Source: Ruegeria sp. ANG-S4
Lineage (GTDB): Bacteria; Pseudomonadota; Alphaproteobacteria; Rhodobacterales; Rhodobacteraceae
DNA length: 64,000 nucleotides
Reading direction: 5' to 3'
Assembly: GCF_000814005.1 (NCBI RefSeq)
Contig: NZ_JWLK01000001.1
Span: 186,001 to 250,000 of the forward strand
Made by a program: the position numbers and the translations under genes. The notes beneath the pieces were generated by a model, which saw only the letters and a program-made list of their open reading frames with translations, ran no database searches and was not told the origin of the DNA. This document shows positions 59,768 through 64,000 of this stretch, piece after piece. The first letter of the stretch is position 1; each line of letters opens with the position of its first letter.

Positions 59768-60612
59768 TGTGGCGCGCTGCGCAGGACAGCGATCTGCCAG
59801 CAATCAATGCGTTCTTGTCTGGACACATCCAGAGCTCGATGTTCCCGCTGACAAATCTGCGCGAGTTTGGATTGAACGGATCGCGTCCGCGCGCGTTGAA
59901 AGCATGGGTGCTGGGTGAGGCTCCGCGCGCTGTTTTCAGCATCACAAATGAAGGTATGGTGCTTCCGCAATGCCCCGATTGTACGGACCGGGAATTGACC
60001 GAGGCCATAGGACTGATCCGGGGTCAAGCGCTGTTCGGAATAGCGGGCGAGGCCGCGCAGGCACGGCAGATCATGCGCCTTGCCGGTTGGGATGATCGCC
60101 CCGCAACCCTGAACAGCGATGAACCGGGATTTACACTGGACCTCAACCAGCTTGTGATCCCCGATGCCAGAGATGCCGAACTGGTTCCGTTGGGTGATGT
60201 TGATCGTACTGTCACACAAGCCTGGCGGCGCAGCTATCTGATCGAAGCGATGGATTTCGAGCCGGAACGCGCGGAACAACAGGGAACCAAGGACATCGCG
60301 GCGTATATTGAGCGCAACACGCACAAGGTATTGCTGATCGATGGCCGCCCGGTTGGAATGACCGGGTTCAACGCGCGATTGCCCGAAACCGTACAGGTTG
60401 GGGGCGTCTACACGCCCCCTGATCTGCGCGGGCGCGGCTATGCCAAATTGGCAGTTGCGCTTCACTTGGCGGAGGCGCGTCGCGCAGGCGTGACCCGCGC
60501 GGTGCTGTTTGCGGCTTCCGAATCTGCGGCGCGTGCTTATATCGCTATTGGATTCAGACCTGCAGGACAGTATTCGCTGATTCTGTTCAAAAACCCAAAG
60601 GACCCGGCATGA
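59767..60612 (+). CDS. GNAT family N-acetyltransferase
   Basis: 281 residues, ATG overlapping the rsmE stop. The C-terminal ~120 residues are the GNAT fold: VGMTGFNARLPETVQVGGVYTPPDLRGRGYAKLAVALHL contains motif A (R-G-R-G-Y-A), and ARAYIAIGFRPAGQYSLILF is the last strand and helix. The N-terminal half is a second, degenerate GNAT-like domain, so this is a two-domain protein of unknown substrate. Confidence 0.85.
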   Translation: MWRAAQDSDLPAINAFLSGHIQSSMFPLTNLREFGLNGSRPRALKAWVLGEAPRAVFSITNEGMVLPQCPDCTDRELTEAIGLIRGQALFGIAGEAAQARQIMRLAGWDDRPATLNSDEPGFTLDLNQLVIPDARDAELVPLGDVDRTVTQAWRRSYLIEAMDFEPERAEQQGTKDIAAYIERNTHKVLLIDGRPVGMTGFNARLPETVQVGGVYTPPDLRGRGYAKLAVALHLAEARRAGVTRAVLFAASESAARAYIAIGFRPAGQYSLILFKNPKDPA

Positions 60613-61136
60613 GTTTCTTTCGACCCGAAGCCAAACTGGCCCTGTGGCGGTGGCGCGAGGTCCTGGTGGCCGGGTTTGTCCTGCTGTTGGGCTTCAGCTG
60701 GATCAGCGGCCCCGGTGGTCTGCTGGGTTGGATCGGGTGGGTCCTGGTGGTTGTTTCGATTGCGCTGGCCGTCATCGGCATCCAACGCGCCCGGTTCCGC
60801 ACCGGTGCGGGGGGTCCCGGCGTTGTGTCCATTGACGAAGGTCAGATCACGTATTTGGGCCCTTTGGACGGCGGCATCGTTGCGACCCGTGAAATCGAGC
60901 GTCTGGCGCTTGATCCAACCTCCAGCCCGGCGCTGTGGGTGTTGGAACAACCGGGCCAGCCCGTCCTTCACATTCCGGTGAATGCTGAAGGGGCCGAGGC
61001 GCTGTTTGACGTCTTCTCTGCCCTCCCGGGCCTGAAAACCGAACAGATGTTGTCGGAATTAAACGGCGGGGCCGCGCATCCGGTGGTGATTTGGGAGCGT
61101 ACGCCCTCGCGCCCCGCGCATCTCAGGCTGCATTGA
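60609..61136 (+). CDS. Conserved membrane protein of unknown function
   Basis: 175 residues; start overlaps the GNAT stop (ATGA). A basic start (FFRPEAKLALWRWREV) precedes two membrane segments (about 18-35 and 38-57), then a soluble PH-like beta domain (GVVSIDEGQITYLGPLDGGIVATREIERLALD) and LPGLKTEQMLSELN. No catalytic motif. It sits just before gshA, an order seen in other Rhodobacterales, but I cannot assign a role. Confidence 0.75.
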   Translation: MSFFRPEAKLALWRWREVLVAGFVLLLGFSWISGPGGLLGWIGWVLVVVSIALAVIGIQRARFRTGAGGPGVVSIDEGQITYLGPLDGGIVATREIERLALDPTSSPALWVLEQPGQPVLHIPVNAEGAEALFDVFSALPGLKTEQMLSELNGGAAHPVVIWERTPSRPAHLRLH

Positions 61137-61201
61137 CACGGGCGCGGTTTACGCTCAGGACTGACCGTCAAGACAGACACATCAGGATCGGAGCACGGTT
61201 C

Positions 61202-62572
61202 ATGTCCATCCCCCAGTCCGGCGGCGGACCGATCGAACGCCATGAACAACTGGCCGAATATCTGGAATCCGGGTGCAAGCCCAAAGCGGATTGGCGCATC
61301 GGGACCGAGCATGAAAAGTTCGGTTATTGCAAAGATACCCTGAAACCTTTGCCGTTTGAGGGGACGCGTTCGATCGTGGCCGTGCTTGAGGGGCTGCGCG
61401 ACCGTCACGGCTGGGCTGAGGTGCGCGAGGCGGGTCACCTGATCGGCCTGGAAAAGGACGGTGCCAATGTCAGCCTTGAACCGGGTGGCGCGTTGGAATT
61501 GTCCGGTGCTCCGCTTGAGACGATCCACGAAACCTGCGACGAGGTGAACACCCATCTGCGTGAAGTGAAGGACATTGCCGACGAAATCGGTGTGGGCTTC
61601 ATCGGACTGGGCGCGGCCCCGATCTGGACCCATGATGAGATGCCGTTGATGCCCAAAGGGCGCTATCGGCTGATGAATGACTACATGGAAGAGGTCGGCA
61701 CCATGGGCCGGGCCATGATGCGCCGGACCTGTACGGTTCAGGTCAACATCGATTTCGGGTCCGAGGCTGACATGGTGCAGAAACTGCGCGTAGCACTGGC
61801 ATTGCAGCCGGTCGCGACGGCGCTGTTTGCGAACTCTCCGTTCTTTGAGGGCAAGGTCAACGGTCAGAAAAGCTGGCGCAGCTATATCTGGCGGCATCTG
61901 GATGATGCGCGCACCGGGATGTTGCCCTTCGTGTTCGAGGACGGGTTTGGCTTTGAGCAATACGTGCAATATGCGCTCGATGTGCCGATGTATTTCGTCT
62001 ACCGCGACGGTCACTATATCGACGCGCTGGGCATGTCGTTCCGCGACTTTTTGCAGGGCAAACTGTCCGCGCTGCCGGGTGAGACACCAACGCTTAGCGA
62101 TTGGGCCGATCATTTGACCACCGCCTTCCCCGAGGCGCGAATCAAGAAATTCATGGAGATGCGCGGGGCCGATGGCGGGCCCTGGCGCCGCCTGTGCGCC
62201 CTGCCTGCATTCTGGGTCGGTCTGACCTATGATCAGGGCGCGCTGGATGCCGCCTGGGATCTGGTCAAGGGCTGGGATGCCGAAACCCGCGAGGCGTTGC
62301 GGGTCGAGGCCGCGAAGGATGGACTGCAAGCGCAGGTTGGCAACATCAACATGCATGATCTGGCGCGTGAGGTTGTCTCCATCGCAGATGCGGGCCTCGC
62401 CTCTCGCGCCCGTCCCGGTGCAGGCGGTCTGGTTCAGGATGAGACGCATTTCCTCAATGCGCTCAAGGACAGCATCGACACAGGCAAAGTACCGGCAGAT
62501 GAGTTGCTGGACCATTACGCCGGCGACTGGCAAGGCGACCTGACGCGGGTCTATCCCGAATACAGCTATTGA
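61202..62572 (+). CDS. gshA: Glutamate-cysteine ligase
   Basis: 456 residues from the ATG at 61202; the longer frame to 61091 overlaps the preceding gene. ADWRIGTEHEKFGYCKD at about 30-46 is the substrate/ATP-binding start of the alphaproteobacterial/plant-type enzyme; VSLEPGGALELSGAPLETIH, YMEEVGTMGRAMMRRTCTVQVNIDF and FANSPFFEGKVNGQKSWRSYIW are the other hallmarks. It performs the first, rate-limiting step of glutathione synthesis. Confidence 0.95.
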   Translation: MSIPQSGGGPIERHEQLAEYLESGCKPKADWRIGTEHEKFGYCKDTLKPLPFEGTRSIVAVLEGLRDRHGWAEVREAGHLIGLEKDGANVSLEPGGALELSGAPLETIHETCDEVNTHLREVKDIADEIGVGFIGLGAAPIWTHDEMPLMPKGRYRLMNDYMEEVGTMGRAMMRRTCTVQVNIDFGSEADMVQKLRVALALQPVATALFANSPFFEGKVNGQKSWRSYIWRHLDDARTGMLPFVFEDGFGFEQYVQYALDVPMYFVYRDGHYIDALGMSFRDFLQGKLSALPGETPTLSDWADHLTTAFPEARIKKFMEMRGADGGPWRRLCALPAFWVGLTYDQGALDAAWDLVKGWDAETREALRVEAAKDGLQAQVGNINMHDLAREVVSIADAGLASRARPGAGGLVQDETHFLNALKDSIDTGKVPADELLDHYAGDWQGDLTRVYPEYSY

Positions 62573-62588
62573 TCGGACATGTCTGATC
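62571..62588. repeat. 18-bp near-perfect palindrome at the gshA stop
   Basis: GATCGGACATGTCTGATC has one mismatched pair and overlaps the gshA stop codon. It has no loop and no T-tract, so a terminator is doubtful; it could be a protein-binding site for the gene downstream. Role unknown. Confidence 0.35.
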
Positions 62589-62720
62589 GTTCGGTGCGGA
62601 AAATGTGACGCGCCCGCGCATCGCTGTTAGCTGATCATTTGCCGTTTTCTGCAACGCTGCTTGAAACCTGCGCTGCAACTGCGGTTAAGTTGACCCTAGG
62701 AATCTGCGAGTGAGAGAGCG

Positions 62721-63791
62721 ATGGCCCGCATCAGTGAGCTTCACTACTCAAATGCCTATGCCGCCCAGACGGGTGTTGCAGAGTTTCTTGAGGTTTCGAT
62801 CGGCTCATCAGAAGACCCGGCTGATTTCACGGTTTCGTTTTATCAGTCGAACGGTCAGGTCGGTATCGAAATCCCGCTTACCGATGTACCGGGCGCCCAG
62901 GTCTTTATTGACCCGGATAATAACGAGCAGATCTTTGTCATATCCGCCGACGATTTCCCGATCCTGCTGACGGACCCGGATGGCGGAGGATCGACCAATT
63001 ACGAAGCATTCGCGCTGACCAACACCTCAACAAATGAGGTGATTGATTTCTATGATATTGGCGGCGGTACGCAGAACATCGTCGCCCAGAATGGGCTGGC
63101 TGCCGGGCAGACCTCGGTAAACCTGCCGGTTCTTGTCTCGCCGAACCAGACCACAACCTCGCTGCAATTCAACCAGCCCGACCCGGATACGTTGGTCTAT
63201 GGCACCCTGTCACCCGGTGACAGCGGCGCGCCCTGTTTCACATCGGGAACACTGGTGGATACGCCGGATGGTCCGCGACGGGTTGAAACGCTGCGCCCCG
63301 GTGATCTGGTGCTGACCGTCGATCACGGCGCATGCCCGGTGCAATGGGTCGGGAATCGCACTGTTCGGGGGCAGGGCCGGTTTGCGCCGGTGCGTATTTC
63401 AGCCGGAAACTTGGGGGCGCAGACAGACATTTATGTCTCCCCGCAGCACCGGTTGCTGATATCGGGCTGGCAGGCCGAGCTGCTGTTCGGAGAGGATGAG
63501 ATTCTTGTCCCGGCCAAATCCCTGATCAACGGCACAACCATCACGCAGACGCCCTGCGATATCGTGCGCTACGTGCACCTGTTCTTTGACCGGCATCAGT
63601 TGGTGACAACTTCCGGGCTGGTCTCGGAAAGCTTCTTTCCTGGCGCGCAGGCCGTGGCGGGGCTGGATGAAGCTGCCGCCGACGAACTGTTCGATCTGTT
63701 CCCTGAACTGCGCGAACATCCCGGCGTTTACGGCAACACGATCCGCCCTGTGCGCAGTGGCCCGCAGGTGGCGGTTCTGACCACAACCTGA
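62721..63791 (+). CDS. Hint-domain protein
   Basis: 356 residues. Residues ~1-155 are a beta-rich, Asp/Asn-rich region (lamin-tail-like: ISELHYSNAYAAQTGVAEFLE) with no signal peptide, as in type I-secreted proteins. Residues ~165-330 form a Hint domain: PCFTSGTLVDTPDGPRRVETLRPGDLV starts with the conserved Cys, then VSPQHRLLISGW (the T/S-P-x-H of block B) and YVHLFFDRHQLVTT. Hint domains of this Rhodobacterales family are found in secreted proteins and may self-process or form esters. It lies between gshA and pheS. Confidence 0.8.
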   Translation: MARISELHYSNAYAAQTGVAEFLEVSIGSSEDPADFTVSFYQSNGQVGIEIPLTDVPGAQVFIDPDNNEQIFVISADDFPILLTDPDGGGSTNYEAFALTNTSTNEVIDFYDIGGGTQNIVAQNGLAAGQTSVNLPVLVSPNQTTTSLQFNQPDPDTLVYGTLSPGDSGAPCFTSGTLVDTPDGPRRVETLRPGDLVLTVDHGACPVQWVGNRTVRGQGRFAPVRISAGNLGAQTDIYVSPQHRLLISGWQAELLFGEDEILVPAKSLINGTTITQTPCDIVRYVHLFFDRHQLVTTSGLVSESFFPGAQAVAGLDEAAADELFDLFPELREHPGVYGNTIRPVRSGPQVAVLTTT

Positions 63792-63870
63792 ATCGCCCCC
63801 TCTTGCTTTCGCAGGCTGCTGTGATAGCAGGTCCTGAACAGGATTCAGAAGGCCCGGAACGGGAAGCGTC

Positions 63871-64000
63871 ATGGACGATCTTAAGACAAAATATCTGGGG
63901 CAGATTGCCGAGGCGGGCGACGAAAACGTTCTTGAGGCGATCCGCGTTGCCGCCGTTGGCAAAAAGGGTGAGGTCGCGCTGAAGATGCGCGAACTGGGCA
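63871..64000 (+). CDS. pheS: Phenylalanine-tRNA ligase alpha subunit (5' end only)
   Basis: The first 43 residues to the window edge read [39 protein letters not shown]..., the N-terminal coiled-coil start of PheS with its typical VGKKGEV turn. The rest lies outside the window. The upstream 79 bp show no clear attenuator. Confidence 0.85.
   Translation, partial: MDDLKTKYLGQIAEAGDENVLEAIRVAAVGKKGEVALKMRELG

Noticed and set aside
60968..62533. 521-residue minus-strand frame opposite gshA
   Set aside because: Antisense shadow of gshA, no recognisable domain.

Overview
The window looks like a chromosomal segment of a marine alphaproteobacterium of the order Rhodobacterales (Roseobacter group). 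The grounds are moderately high GC, dense genes with many 1-4 bp overlaps, the divergent hemC/hemE pair, the run SDR-uvrC-pgsA-moaD-moaE, a complete aglEFGAK alpha-glucoside operon with a LacI-type regulator, a tripartite tricarboxylate (TctCBA) transporter and an Hint-domain protein next to pheS. No prophage, insertion sequence, CRISPR array or rRNA operon was seen. The only RNA gene found is one tRNA-Ser(GCU).

Layout. 1-1183: the end of a catabolic operon (alpha/beta hydrolase, RraA-like lyase, cupin). 1271-3915: a MarR-controlled Tat-exported nitroreductase and FUSC-like membrane protein, with two tandem palindromic operators. 4082-14320: mostly single genes (antiporter with cyclic-nucleotide-binding domain, P-loop kinase, DUF2384-like protein, ClsC-like phospholipase D lipoprotein, two class III cyclases, beta-propeller, iron alcohol dehydrogenase). 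14445-19158: a hydrolase/SnoaL/SDR/NQO operon diverging from a LysR gene, with one SnoaL gene broken by an in-frame amber codon. 19203-28096: beta-glucosidase, LacI-type regulator and aglEFGAK for uptake and hydrolysis of alpha-glucosides. 28182-30349: an exported serine hydrolase and a divergent YkuD_2-type L,D-transpeptidase.

30425-39618 is the most distinctive region. Two divergent operons share one palindromic control site. One encodes an isopropylmalate/tartrate-dehydrogenase-like enzyme, a Gfo/Idh/MocA oxidoreductase and a GntR/FCD regulator. The other encodes TctCBA, an ABM-fold protein, an AHL-lactonase-like metallo-hydrolase, an OtnK-type acid-sugar kinase and an OtnC-type aldolase/decarboxylase. 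I infer a catabolic pathway for a C4-C5 acid sugar or its lactone in which the usual LtnD, DenD, OtnI and PdxA2 partners are absent.

39892-64000 holds a small secreted Cys peptide, tRNA-Ser, a FecR-domain protein paired with a CHASE2 adenylate cyclase, and then housekeeping genes: hemC/hemE, an ABC-2 exporter, an S49 peptidase, a tiny zinc-ribbon membrane protein, a Ca/Na antiporter, an FolM-like SDR, uvrC, pgsA, moaD/moaE, an OmpA/BON protein, ubiA, rsmE, gshA, an Hint protein and the start of pheS. An AT-rich gap at 51168-51451 with a perfect DnaA box, 5-6 kb from hemE, is a weak candidate for a DnaA-controlled region or origin.

Long antisense reading frames over aglA, the Ca/Na antiporter region and gshA are treated as GC-driven shadows. 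Several starts were moved downstream of the longest frame on the basis of signal peptides, Shine-Dalgarno sites or family N-termini, and this is noted for each gene.
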